64,000 nt of DNA, taken from assembly GCF_000234665.1 (NCBI RefSeq), contig NC_018337.1:62001-126000 (forward strand), written 5' to 3'. Below are positions 46,487 through 55,698 of this stretch, in pieces. Under the pieces are notes generated by a model, which was not told the origin of the DNA, ran no database searches, and saw only the letters and a program-made list of their open reading frames with translations. A program made the position numbers and the translations under genes. Numbering within the stretch: the first letter of the stretch is position 1; every line of letters starts with the position of its first letter. Source of the stretch: Leishmania mexicana MHOM/GT/2001/U1103 (taxonomy: Eukaryota; Euglenozoa; Kinetoplastea; Trypanosomatida; Trypanosomatidae).

Positions 46487-48589
46487 ATGCTGGACCCCAG
46501 CGCAGATGCTGTGACTCTTGCAACTGCAGAAGAGGCGAAGGTGGCGGGGCAGCCGACACCGAAGGCGCCACCACCCGAGCCGATTATTTCAGGCTGCACC
46601 CCGTACAAGTACTACCGCGTCCCTGACGGACTCAAGCGAGTGCGCAGGAAGCAAAAGGTTGGCATCATCTTCGGCTACGTTGGTGAGTGTTACTGCGGGC
46701 TGCAGTGGAACCACCTTCCCGAGTACCCAACAGTCGAGGAGGTCCTCATGAAGGCGCTCTTCGAGACGGACATGATCAGCGAAGTGAATTTTTCTAACTT
46801 AAAGGTGCAGAAGCTGCTCAACTTTGAGCGAGCGAGCCGCACCGACAAGGGTGTGCACGCGCTTCGCAACGTCGTGTCCGTGGCTGTCATGCTGCCCTAC
46901 GACCCCTCGTATACCAAGAAGCATCTGGCAGCCCTGCAAGAGCACGCCGAAGGCGCGGCCGCTGGTGAGGTCCACACAGCAGACGGCGACGTCGAAGACG
47001 ACGCAAACAGCGCGCAGGCCGCTGTCTTCAGCTGCGAGGAGGCCAAGCGGCTGCTGAACGAGGCCCTTCCCCGAGATATCCACGTCTACGCCGTCGTGCC
47101 GGTGACTCGCAGCTTCAACGCCTACCTGAACTGTGGTGGGCGCCGCTACGAGTACTACCTGCCCACCTTCGCGCTCATGACAGCGGCGGAGTACTCCGAG
47201 ACGTACTTTCCGACCTCCCTGGCCCCCTCCCAACCAACATTAAAGGAGGTGGGTTTTGTGCCAGGCAAGCATGGCAAGCGCGACCCCCCGCGCGCTGTCA
47301 CGGTGACGGACGAGGAAGAAGAGGCGCGGCGACGCAAGCACAAGAACAGCGCGCGCAAGAGCAAGGGGCACTTCCCGAAGCGCAAGAATGCCAAGGCGGC
47401 TGCACGTGCGGTGGCGGCGGCAACAACTAGGGCCGTGCCGCCAGACTCGACGCCGCCACTGGAAGGGAAGGGTGATGTCTCCGCAGCTGAGACCACGGCG
47501 CCTCTGCACACCGAGCCCCTAGTCTTGTCCTCTCAGACCCCTGCCGGGCCGATGAGCATAGTCGCCCTGGACGATGGCGAGAAGAAGGCCGAGAGCGACG
47601 CGGAGAGTCAAGACAGCGACGCGGAGGTGCAGGCCGCGCTGGAGCGCGCCGCAGAGGCCCGCCCGTGCGAGGACAACTACGCGACGCACTTCCACGATGG
47701 TCTCTTTGAGTCCATGATTCTCTTCCGCAGCATCCCGGCTGACGCGATGCGCCACGTTGCCAACTACCGCCTCCCCGCGGAGCAGCTCCAGCACGTTCGC
47801 CGCCTCTTCCACGAGTACGAGGGGACGCATTGCTACCACAACTTCACCCCGGGCGGCCGCAGCTACGATGCTTCCTGCTACCGCTTCATCCGCAGCGTCG
47901 TCGTGAGCAACCCCTTTGTTGTGTCGCCAGAGGATGAGCTGCTGCAGCACAGCATTGATAACTGGTCTCTCAATCACTTCTACTCCCCCGACGAGCGGGT
48001 GGCCGTGACGTATGAAGAGTGGGTGACCGAAGGTGAGACGACGGAGCTGCAGGACGCCGCTGCGTCTGTCTCCGAGCAAGGAAAGCGGCAGATCCCGAAG
48101 AGCGCGGACGCGGCGTTGCGGGAGCGCATGCGTCAGCACATTCGCGACGTCTATGCCGGCGGTATCGAGGTTGTGCGCATCGAACTGGATGGACAGAGCT
48201 TCATGCTGAACCAAATTCGCAAGATGATCGGCGCGGTGGTCTGCGTTGCAGCCGCAGGCCTCCCCGAGACCTACATCCGCGACGTCCTGCTGCGCAAGGC
48301 CGTGCGGCGAGGCATACCGATGGCGCCCGCCAACGGTCTCTTCCTTTCGTACTTGGACTTCTCCGGCTACAATCGACGACTGGAGCGCATTCAAAACGAT
48401 GGCAACAACGGCGCTGGCAAAGGCACGCTCGACGTGGAGGCTGGCGTGGACGCCGACGAGGTCGAGGCGCAGCGTCGCCGCATCATTGCCGTGGTGTTGC
48501 GCAATGAAATGGCGGAGGACATCATGGGGAAGTGGATGCGCTCTCTCCGCCACGTGCTGCGGCTGGCGTGGAAGCATACCCTCCATTGA
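46487..48589 (+). CDS. PUS1: tRNA pseudouridine synthase, PUS1/TruA type
   Basis: This 700-aa protein begins MLDPSADAVTLATAEEAK. The catalytic domain opens with KVGIIFGYVGECYCGLQW, typical of eukaryotic PUS1. The nucleophile is Asp120 in FERASRTDKGVHAL, matching the invariant R-T-D-K-G-V of the TruA family. Further conserved parts are ITRSFNAYLNCGGRRYEYYL-like (R/Y around 212-224), a CYHNFT block (about 450) and SFMLNQIRKMIGAVV (about 572). PUS1 enzymes convert uridine to pseudouridine in tRNAs (for example positions 27/28 and anticodon sites) and some snRNAs, in nucleus or mitochondria. A large Lys/Arg/Ala-rich insertion (about 270-390, including RRKHKNSARKSKGHFPKRKN) splits the catalytic domain and may act in RNA binding or nuclear targeting. 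The frame extends upstream without ATG. Confidence 0.92.
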   Translation: MLDPSADAVTLATAEEAKVAGQPTPKAPPPEPIISGCTPYKYYRVPDGLKRVRRKQKVGIIFGYVGECYCGLQWNHLPEYPTVEEVLMKALFETDMISEVNFSNLKVQKLLNFERASRTDKGVHALRNVVSVAVMLPYDPSYTKKHLAALQEHAEGAAAGEVHTADGDVEDDANSAQAAVFSCEEAKRLLNEALPRDIHVYAVVPVTRSFNAYLNCGGRRYEYYLPTFALMTAAEYSETYFPTSLAPSQPTLKEVGFVPGKHGKRDPPRAVTVTDEEEEARRRKHKNSARKSKGHFPKRKNAKAAARAVAAATTRAVPPDSTPPLEGKGDVSAAETTAPLHTEPLVLSSQTPAGPMSIVALDDGEKKAESDAESQDSDAEVQAALERAAEARPCEDNYATHFHDGLFESMILFRSIPADAMRHVANYRLPAEQLQHVRRLFHEYEGTHCYHNFTPGGRSYDASCYRFIRSVVVSNPFVVSPEDELLQHSIDNWSLNHFYSPDERVAVTYEEWVTEGETTELQDAAASVSEQGKRQIPKSADAALRERMRQHIRDVYAGGIEVVRIELDGQSFMLNQIRKMIGAVVCVAAAGLPETYIRDVLLRKAVRRGIPMAPANGLFLSYLDFSGYNRRLERIQNDGNNGAGKGTLDVEAGVDADEVEAQRRRIIAVVLRNEMAEDIMGKWMRSLRHVLRLAWKHTLH

Positions 48590-49907
48590 GCAGGAACGAC
48601 GGTGAAGGGGCTCCCTATCAAAGGGAGGGCAACACACAACAACAGCCAGTGCTGTGTTGTGGAGAAGTGGGCGAGAGCCGTCTATATCTGCGAGGTGAAT
48701 AAGCGGGCATCCTCTCACTACACCCCTCCCCTTCCCTTTTCCTGCTCGTGCGGCGTGATGGCACGTGGTGCCTCTCTGTACCGCCGGCGAGGAAGGCCTC
48801 GAACGGCTCACGAAGTGCTTGACTGTTAAACCCGCTTGTGCTTGTCTGTGTAGGTGGCATAAGGGACACAACGTTCGCGTGGCAAGGTCGGTGCGCAAGT
48901 ACAGCCCCTACACGTGCACACAGACACGCATGTCTCACATACGCCGCCGTCTCTCGTGCCCTCGCCAGCGCAGGCTGCACGCTCATCGGCTGTGCGATGG
49001 CGTGTCACCACACGCACGCTACGTAATGTCATCGAGGTCGTCGCCCCAACAAGAGATTTAAAAAGACTCGTCGGCGAGCGTGTCAGCACAAGGCACGCCG
49101 CCGTCCACCGTGCGCCGTGGCTGGGCCACTTGCTCTTCCTCGCTTGACGCACCTGTTACCGAACCTCTTTCCGCCGGTGCATCATGTCTGTGTCACTTTC
49201 CTACCTTCTCCACATCCCCCCCCATTCTCCGTGGTCCACACACGCACACACACTGCACACATGCACATACATGCGGTGCACACATCTGCTTAGCTAAGAT
49301 GGTTGTCACAACATCATAGCCTTCTTAATTCCTCATCTCCCTGACGCAGCTTCGCACACACACACACACACACGCACGCACGCACACAACCGCGGACGCG
49401 CGCGCGTTGTTTTCGTTTTGGCGTGTGTCCGCGCCCTCGGACTCCTTTCATTGTTCTCTTCGCCCCTCTGTCGCTGCTCTCCCTCCCCTCCCCTCCCCTC
49501 CACCCCCTTGTTGCTGCCTTCTGTCACATCATCGTGTAGTCTTCGCACCTTCTTCGTTTGGGGGGATTTCGCTTAGCTAGTCTTCTCTGTTCCTGCGTGT
49601 CCGTGTGTCTGTGCAAGTGTGCATCTGAACGAGTTGGACGGGACTTCTCGCGTCGCGCTCCCCCTCGTTGTTGTCATTCTGTTTTGCTGTTGTTCTTTGC
49701 CCTGTATTTTTTCTCTGCCGCACCGCTGCAAACATTACTCAGCCCGCTTCGTCGACGCGGTGCACCAAGCCGTCGTCTCTTGGCCTTTGTGCAATTCTTT
49801 CGCCTCCGCAATCCTCCCCATCCCCCCCCCTTCCTATTTCATCTTCCAGAGGCACACGCACACACCCACAGATCCGGCACGTCATCTCTCGACTGCCGTC
49901 TACTGCC
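48590..49907. other. Intergenic region, no gene seen
   Basis: About 1.3 kb. It contains a (CA)n run at 49354-49373 with CGCA units after it, CT-rich sequence from about 49445, and a strong pyrimidine tract at 49800-49847 ahead of the START-domain gene. No protein-like frame. Confidence 0.55.
49848..49849 (+). promoter_or_regulatory. Predicted spliced-leader acceptor AG for the START-domain gene
   Basis: CCCTTCCTATTTCATCTTCCAG is close to an ideal polypyrimidine-AG (the last 20 bases end at 49849). The resulting leader is about 58 nt and lacks ATGs. This is the clearest acceptor in the window. Confidence 0.5.
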
Positions 49908-50984
49908 ATGTTCAAATTCGTCTCTTCCATCGGTGACGCCGCGTACAAGGCGGCATCCAAGACCGGCCTCGCCGCCGGCTCTGAGCAGCCTCCCTACCCG
50001 TGCGCCCTCCCTCTGCAGGTAATCGAAGACTGCGAGGACACGGAAACCACGGAACGCGTCCTGAACGATACGTACGTGGCTGTTCAAGACCTCCTGAGCG
50101 ATGACCTTCCGCTGCTGCACAGCGCCATCTCAGACGTGAAGGCCCACAAGCCCTTCAAGCTGGTAGACTTCACCGATCGCGAGGGCGACATCCGTCTTTT
50201 TACTCGTCCCCACGTCGGCACCTATAACTTTGCCCGTGTTACGCTCACGCTCGACAACGTGTCACCGGCAAAGGTGTTGGCCTTCATGCACCCCCAAAGC
50301 CTGAAGGAGCGCAACCGCTACTCGAACAACCTTTGCCAGTATGACGTCATCGCCCGCAACCCCGAACTGCCCGCGCAGTACATCGGCAATGATAACGACC
50401 ACCTCGAGGAACTCTGTCGCATGGGCATCCGTGACTGGCATGTGGAATACAACCGGTACAGCGCTCCGCCACCTGTGGCGGCCCGAGATTTCATCAACCT
50501 TGTCGAGAAGCGCTATGTTCCGGAGCAGCGGTGCTACTACATCTACGGCACGAGCGTTGACTACCGCGATACGGCCGGCATCACCATCGAGAAGGACAAT
50601 TGCGTGCGTGGCGCCGTCGTGTTCGGCTGGCGCCTTCAGCACGTCGGCAGCAAGACGCACTGCACGTACGTGTCCTGCATGAGCCCGAATGGCTGGGCGC
50701 CGACCTTCATTGTGGGCTGGATGAAGACCGCGATCGCAAAGGAGCTTCAAAACGCGCGGCGACTGCTGTACCAGGATGTGCCGTCCTCCCATACCGCTGG
50801 CGCGTCCCCGGAGTACGCCAAGGGTGCCCTGGCGACACACAACGCGTCCATCATATCTCGTCGGCACAAGCAGCCGAATACAAAGAATTTTCTGTCCAAG
50901 TCTTCCGCGCAGAAGCGCGGCGATGCCATGGAGCGCGAGGAGCGGCGACTGCTGGAGGACGAGAAACCCATTGTGTTTGAGTGA
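49908..50984 (+). CDS. START-domain (StAR-related lipid transfer) protein
   Basis: This 358-aa protein starts MFKFVSSIGDAAYKAASK, a possible amphipathic N-terminal helix. From about residue 60 to 285 it has the pattern of a START domain: FKLVDFTDREGDIRLFTR, YNFARVTLTLDNVSPAKVLA, RDWHVEYNRYSAPPPVAARD (an R-D-W/F-V..R.W-like core), YYIYGTSVDY, VRGAVVFGWRLQH and a final helix WAPTFIVGWMKTAIAKEL. START domains bind a lipid in a hydrophobic tunnel and transfer it between membranes or sense it; the lipid cannot be inferred. The C-terminal tail is basic and unstructured and ends RRLLEDEKPIVFE. No membrane segment is evident. The ATG at 49908 is the first after a strong acceptor. The 3' flank contains a degenerate retroelement. 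Confidence 0.8.
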   Translation: MFKFVSSIGDAAYKAASKTGLAAGSEQPPYPCALPLQVIEDCEDTETTERVLNDTYVAVQDLLSDDLPLLHSAISDVKAHKPFKLVDFTDREGDIRLFTRPHVGTYNFARVTLTLDNVSPAKVLAFMHPQSLKERNRYSNNLCQYDVIARNPELPAQYIGNDNDHLEELCRMGIRDWHVEYNRYSAPPPVAARDFINLVEKRYVPEQRCYYIYGTSVDYRDTAGITIEKDNCVRGAVVFGWRLQHVGSKTHCTYVSCMSPNGWAPTFIVGWMKTAIAKELQNARRLLYQDVPSSHTAGASPEYAKGALATHNASIISRRHKQPNTKNFLSKSSAQKRGDAMEREERRLLEDEKPIVFE

Positions 50985-51743
50985 AGGACAGGCAAGGACA
51001 GGGAAGAAACGGCGAAGCCCAAGAATGGAATGGAAAGGGCGGCGGAGCTCCTCATTAGGTGGCGGGTGTGTGGGTGAGGGGGCGAGCACCGTGTAAGCCG
51101 AATGCATCAAAACGGATCAATGGAGTGTCGCACAAGGAGCACGAGGTATCGACGCGCACACGCGGCAGACATGGAAGGTGGGATTGGCATATCAAGCGAA
51201 GGTGTACCTCAGTGTCTCTGATGTGTGTGCGTGCGGGCGATTGCGTCATTCGGCAGTGCTCCATCTGTGGCCGCATGAGTGCTTCTCGCTCGAGCTCTTT
51301 TCCCTGTTGTTGTCCTGGAGGGGTGGGGGTCTTCTACCGTGTCACCTTCCTTCCACGCTATCCCCCGCCGACATCCCACCACGGCCGCCTCCACGTCAAA
51401 AAAACATCCACACCTGAGTCCGTGCTCTTGATGTGTTTGTGCGCGGGCATCCGCGGCTGCTCTTCCCGTGATGACCCGAGTACGCAACGTGTCCCACAGC
51501 AGATAGAAACATGCTGTCACTCGCATTGCGGGTTCGGCGCCACCTGGTGAATGGCGAAGCATCGCGGTCGTCTCGCCCGCCTTCCCCCCCCCCGCATATA
51601 TATTTATATATGTGCGTGTAACCTTTATTTCCTTTGAACATCTTCGCTCACGTGTAGGCGGTCTCGTCCCCACCGCCACCCAAAATTTCTTTTTCTCTGT
51701 GTGCCACTCATGAATTCGATGCTCATCGTCTGGCGTCTAAACG

Positions 51744-51850
51744 TATACACACACGTATATACATATATATGTGTGTGTATATATGTATATATATGCATGT
51801 ATATGTATGTATATGTGTATGTATGTGTGTGTATACGTATATGTGTATAT
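51744..51850. repeat. Long compound TA/TG/TGTA microsatellite
   Basis: About 105 bp of alternating pyrimidine-purine sequence composed of TATA, TGTG, ACAC and TGTA units, the longest simple repeat in the window. It lies in the probable 3' UTR of the START-domain gene. Alternating sequence of this kind can form hairpins or non-B DNA. Confidence 0.9.
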
Positions 51851-52279
51851 AGCGCTCTCTCTCTTGGCGGCCTGCAAGCGCGGGTGTGCCTGCTTGCCTG
51901 CCCGCCTGAATCTTGTGTGGTACGTGTATGTATGCGTGTGTGGAAGAATGCGGGGGCCTCCCTAAGAAATCCGTGTCTCTGATGATGATTCTCTCGCTTT
52001 CTCCTCTGTCTTTTTTGTTCTGTCTCGGATACCCGTACGATGCTCTCCTCCCTCGCTCTCGCCCTTTCTCGGTCCTCTCGCCCATTGCATGATCATCTCA
52101 GCATCCCGACGCTCTGCGCAATCATACAGATGTGCGTAATACATGCGCCAACGCATGTGTATGTGTGTAACGTTTGCTGTGCCGAAGACGTGCCTTGGGC
52201 TGGGAACGCTGCCGACCAACTCTCGCTCCCTCGCGCACTCTCCTCCTCCGTGCCTCCTTGTCTCCCTCCACAAGCCAGC

Positions 52280-53414
52280 AGGTGGGTGCTCCAGCACCTG
52301 CGGAACGTTTTGGACGCCCACAAGTCCGTCATGGTCACACTCCACGGATCCCACTCCACAACGGTCCTTCACGCACACGACAGGAACTATGTCGGAGAGG
52401 GATATCGTGTGTGTGCGTGGGGCTGCGGTCTTCACGGTGCAGAGACAGCGCCGCTTCCGTTGAGCTCCGATGGGCTGGTGCCGGAACCGCAGCTGAGCAC
52501 GGGATTGTCGTGTATGGCCAAGCCTCGCGCGGCCTCACATTTGCGGGGCTCCAGACGAACTACGCCGGCTACCACTCACACACCATCAGCTTCAACGATT
52601 CGGAAAAGGGCGGACGTCCTGCACACGTGGGGATTCTGACTGGCAGATGGCTCCGATCACCATGCTGCTGAGGGAGGGAGTGCGGGTGTCGGAGGAGGGC
52701 ATCCATCGCCTCGAGGCGGCTGCGAGCTGATTCATGGACAGCCGCCCGCGCCCGCTGCCGGGGAAACGAAGCGGATGCTGCCATGGGACGAGTGGCGGCG
52801 GGTCTGGGAAGGCATGGATGCTGCCGCCTCTGGAGGAGCTCCATCGCGGACCGGCACACCCACGGGGGCGGATCCGCGGGCGCTCTTCCGCATCCCCTTC
52901 TCCGTGCTCGACACGTGGCATGCACGCAAGGCGTCGCTGCAGGGCAGACACAGCGTGTGCCGGCTCATTCCGGTAGCGGCACCGAAGGCCGAGCAGACGG
53001 ATGCACCGCAGGCCGCGGCGCAAGCACCGACGTCGTGGGAGTGTTGGAGCAGTACATCGCTGCTGATGTCGGTAGTGAGCTCCTGGGTAGCGTCGCGTCG
53101 GGGCGAGCTGTGACAGTGCACACGCTTGTGCCATGCATATGGTAGGCAACGTGTCAGTGTGACTCCAACGCATCTCCCCTCCCCCCCTCCCGGCCCTCAC
53201 ACCGACTACTTGGCGGGGAGCCCGAGTCGCCCCGGTGGGGATGCGCTAGGGAATGTGGGGAGTGGGGGGGGGGGGGGCGTGCTCCGATGACTGAGCCGGC
53301 GCATTGCTGCACCCGCGTGTCTCCTGCTGCTTTGCACCGCGCGATGGGTGCCTGTGACAGGGCCCAGAGGGGGGCGGTGGTGGTGTTGGAGTGCAGCTCA
53401 TGCGCCATGGCAAC
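52280..53414 (+). mobile_element. Degenerate ingi/L1Tc-related element (DIRE-like)
   Basis: The element has two parts. Upstream (about 52380-53080) are pieces of a frameshifted RNase H-like coding region, described separately. The 3' part (53090-53414) is the same block as in the SIDER-like copy at 42182-42498: identical by eye except one extra C and a G run of 14 instead of 7. A coding remnant joined to a SIDER-like 3' end is what is known for DIREs, from which SIDERs are thought to derive. After the shared block the sequence continues CAACGAAAGG, so no poly(A) tail is present here. The 5' boundary is not visible, and the start given is approximate. Confidence 0.55.
52380..53080 (+). pseudogene. 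RNase H-like remnant of a non-LTR retrotransposon, multiply frameshifted
   Basis: Protein-like fragments appear in changing frames: GIVVYGQASRGLTFAGLQ (about 52507-52560), DSDWQMAPITMLLREGVRVS (from 52632) with a downstream stop, and GNEADAA (52762-52782). The order fits the retrotransposon RNase H pattern of a DSxx..LL...GP block followed by a GNExAD motif. The fragment VLDTWHARKASLQGR follows in a third frame. At least four frame changes are needed, so the gene is dead. No reverse transcriptase or endonuclease remains were recognised. The assignment rests on short motifs and is moderate. Confidence 0.5.
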
Positions 53415-53879
53415 GAAAGGGGCGCGTGGCCAACGACATTTCACGAGCGCTGTAAGGCGCACATAGATGAGCTGCCGTTGCGCAGACAAAGCGAGGCCTG
53501 CCCGCCATCTCTCTTGCCACAACTCACTCGCCCTCCGGGGGTGCGTTGTGTCACGACAGCGCCTAAGAGCTGGAGAGGGGTGGCCGGCACACATGCGATA
53601 CAGGCAGCAGCGACGGTGGTCACCCCGGTCTGTTTGCGTGCCGTACCCCACCTTGAATCCTCCACGTTTGTTTGGTGCTCTGCCGCCTTCCTCTTGTATT
53701 GTTTCTTCTGATGTCCGATCCCCCGCTTCCTCCCTTCACCGCGCAGACACGCCACACTGCGGCAGCGTCATACCTGTGCCTCTCGCAAGCAGCGGCGCAT
53801 TCGACGCTCTAACACGCACGCAGCAAGGTGGTGAGACAGAGAGAGTCAAGCAGCCGTACCAAAAAAAAACGGAAAATAT

Positions 53880-53892
53880 ATGGATGTGACGC
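53880..53892 (+). promoter_or_regulatory. Upstream ATGs before the deoxyhypusine synthase start, including an ATG-TGA
   Basis: ATGGATGTGACGC directly precedes the start codon at 53893. It contains an out-of-frame ATG at 53880 and a minimal start-stop (ATG TGA) at 53884-53889. If the acceptor lies upstream (AGs at about 53847-53851), both would be in the leader. Effect on translation is inference. Confidence 0.45.
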
Positions 53893-55698
53893 ATGGCGAA
53901 TATTGCGGAGTCTGCCGTACTTGTGTCCTCCGCCTCCTCGGCGGAGGCGGTCGCCAAGCTGACGCAAGTTCAAGGCCCCACGTCGGGCTTCGACAAGGCT
54001 GAACACATCATCGATTCGTACTCGACGATGGGATTCCAGGCGACAAACTACGGCCTCGCCCGCTCCATTGCCCAACGCATGATCCAAAGACAGCCCCCTT
54101 CGAAGGTGTATCAGATAAAGGACGGCGAGTACGTGTTGGTGCCGCCCGATGTCGGCGAGGACGGGAGGACGTTGCCGCAAGAGCATGTCTACCCGAGCCT
54201 GTTCATGGGTGTAACTGCCAACCTCATGGGCACTGGCTGCCGTGAGGCGGTTCGGTTTCTTGTGCAGGAGGGTGTTGTCCATCGCTCGCCCGAAGCGTCT
54301 GCTGACGCGGCAGCAGACGGGACAGAGGACCAGCTAATGTTTGCACGACTCAAGAAGGAGTACGTCGAGACGTACGGTGGCCCTCCACACCCGGACGAGG
54401 AGGTGCCTCGCGCTCACAGCTTCCTGTGCGCCATCGTCGTGAGCGGCGGTGGTGTGGAGCACGACCTGCGCCGCGCCTGCACCGCTTACACACTGCACCA
54501 CTACGCCAGCGAAGCACAAGGTCATGTGAGCAGCAGCGCCTCCTCCGACGCCGCAGCGCCGTTTGAAGGCCTAAAACAGAGTGCGGAAAAGCCTCTCGGC
54601 ACTCGCGCGGCGGCCGGCACAGCGAAGGCGGCGCGCTTCGGCAACGTCGAGTACCCACGGCAGGGCAGCCCCGGCTCTGCGCTATTCGACCGCCTCATGC
54701 GTATATTTGTTCAGCGCCTCTGTGCCCGCCAGGCACAGCTGCGCGCGGCTGCGATGGCGAAGCCGATTCCTGACAAGTACGACGATGTGTGTAGCTGGTC
54801 CGTCACTCCCAGCGAGGTGTGGACGCTGTGCGGGTTGTGGCTGGTCGACATGCTCGCGGAGGCGCTGGGGGCTGTGCCGAGTTGCACGTCTCACTTGACC
54901 AGCGATTCTGCGGTTGGCACTGCAGCATCCGTCGCCGCGAATGGGAAGGGGCAGGAAGCATATCGAGATGCCCGCATTCCTAGAACGGCATCCTATCGTG
55001 CGGAAGCGCTCGCCAGGGCACGCACAACTGTCGTCTACTGGGCCGCCCTGCAGCAAGTCTCTCTGTTCAGCCCCTCCTTCGTCGACGGCGACATCACGAG
55101 CTACCTGTTGCCCACGCCTGCCCCGGCTGCCCGTCCTGCGCACCGAAAACGCGGTTCAGTTGCGGACGAGAACGCCGGCAATTCGAAGGAGTTGAAGAGA
55201 AGTCAAAAAGCCCCCTCTTCTTCGGCCACGGCGGCCACCGCGGTGGTGGACAAGCCTCCGGTGGTGGAGCGCCTGCAGGTCGATCTCGTCCGTGACGTGT
55301 ACTCGATCAACAAGCTCGCCATGCTCAGCAAGAAGACCGGCATGCTCATCTGCGGTGGTGGTGTCGTGAAGCATCACGTATGTAACGCCAACCTCATGCG
55401 CAATGGCGCCGACTTCACCATCATCCTGAACAACGGGCAGGAGTTCGACGGCTCTGACGCAGGTGCTAAACCCGAGGAGGCCCTTTCGTGGGGGAAGGTA
55501 CGGATGGAAGGGGAGTTCGTGAAGGTGTATGGAGAGGTCAGCACGTACCTCCCGCTGCTGTTGGCGGAGGTCTTCGTACCCGCGGTGCGGCAGCGTAGGG
55601 CAACGGACGACGCGCAGCCGCGCAAGAAGCGATACTCGCGAGGCCCGTATCCGTCGCAAGACGTCTCCGGGCACTCCCGCCCGTGTGCTGGAGAATGA
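53893..55698 (+). CDS. DHS: Deoxyhypusine synthase, long trypanosomatid form with active-site lysine
   Basis: This 601-aa protein starts MANIAESAVLVSSASS. Conserved DHS blocks are MGFQATNYGLARSI (about 46), SLFMGVTANLMGTGCREAVR (about 101), CAIVVSGGGVEHDLRRA (about 180), FSPSFVDGDI, TGMLICGGGVVKHHVCNANL in part (about 484), QEFDGSDAGAKPEEALSWGK. Lys535 in SWGK corresponds to the human catalytic Lys329, and the HH and FDGSD residues are also present, so the site looks complete. DHS uses NAD and spermidine to make deoxyhypusine on eIF5A. The length exceeds the human enzyme (369 aa) because of insertions, for example at about 207-270 and a Ser/Ala/Lys-rich one at about 410-455. Trypanosomatids are known to have a second, lysine-less DHS paralogue that pairs with the catalytic form; it is not in this window. 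An ATG-TGA start-stop and an out-of-frame ATG lie just upstream. Confidence 0.93.
   Translation: MANIAESAVLVSSASSAEAVAKLTQVQGPTSGFDKAEHIIDSYSTMGFQATNYGLARSIAQRMIQRQPPSKVYQIKDGEYVLVPPDVGEDGRTLPQEHVYPSLFMGVTANLMGTGCREAVRFLVQEGVVHRSPEASADAAADGTEDQLMFARLKKEYVETYGGPPHPDEEVPRAHSFLCAIVVSGGGVEHDLRRACTAYTLHHYASEAQGHVSSSASSDAAAPFEGLKQSAEKPLGTRAAAGTAKAARFGNVEYPRQGSPGSALFDRLMRIFVQRLCARQAQLRAAAMAKPIPDKYDDVCSWSVTPSEVWTLCGLWLVDMLAEALGAVPSCTSHLTSDSAVGTAASVAANGKGQEAYRDARIPRTASYRAEALARARTTVVYWAALQQVSLFSPSFVDGDITSYLLPTPAPAARPAHRKRGSVADENAGNSKELKRSQKAPSSSATAATAVVDKPPVVERLQVDLVRDVYSINKLAMLSKKTGMLICGGGVVKHHVCNANLMRNGADFTIILNNGQEFDGSDAGAKPEEALSWGKVRMEGEFVKVYGEVSTYLPLLLAEVFVPAVRQRRATDDAQPRKKRYSRGPYPSQDVSGHSRPCAGE

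Larger units (their letters stand above)
50985..53892. other. Intergenic region containing a degenerate retroelement
   Basis: About 2.9 kb. The first part (to about 52250) is CT/GT-rich UTR-like sequence with a long TA/TG microsatellite at 51744-51850. The DIRE-like element lies at about 52280-53414. The remainder leads to the deoxyhypusine synthase gene and contains an A9 run at 53861-53869 close to its start. No intact gene seen. Confidence 0.6.

Noticed and set aside
47519..48898. 459-codon minus-strand frame opposite the PUS1 gene
   Set aside because: Antisense of a well-supported gene with conserved catalytic motifs on the + strand; the composition is typical of a shadow frame.
49354..49390. 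CA/CGCA repeats considered as a CRISPR-like or other ordered array
   Set aside because: Simple dinucleotide and tetranucleotide runs without spacer-repeat structure; the genome is eukaryotic.
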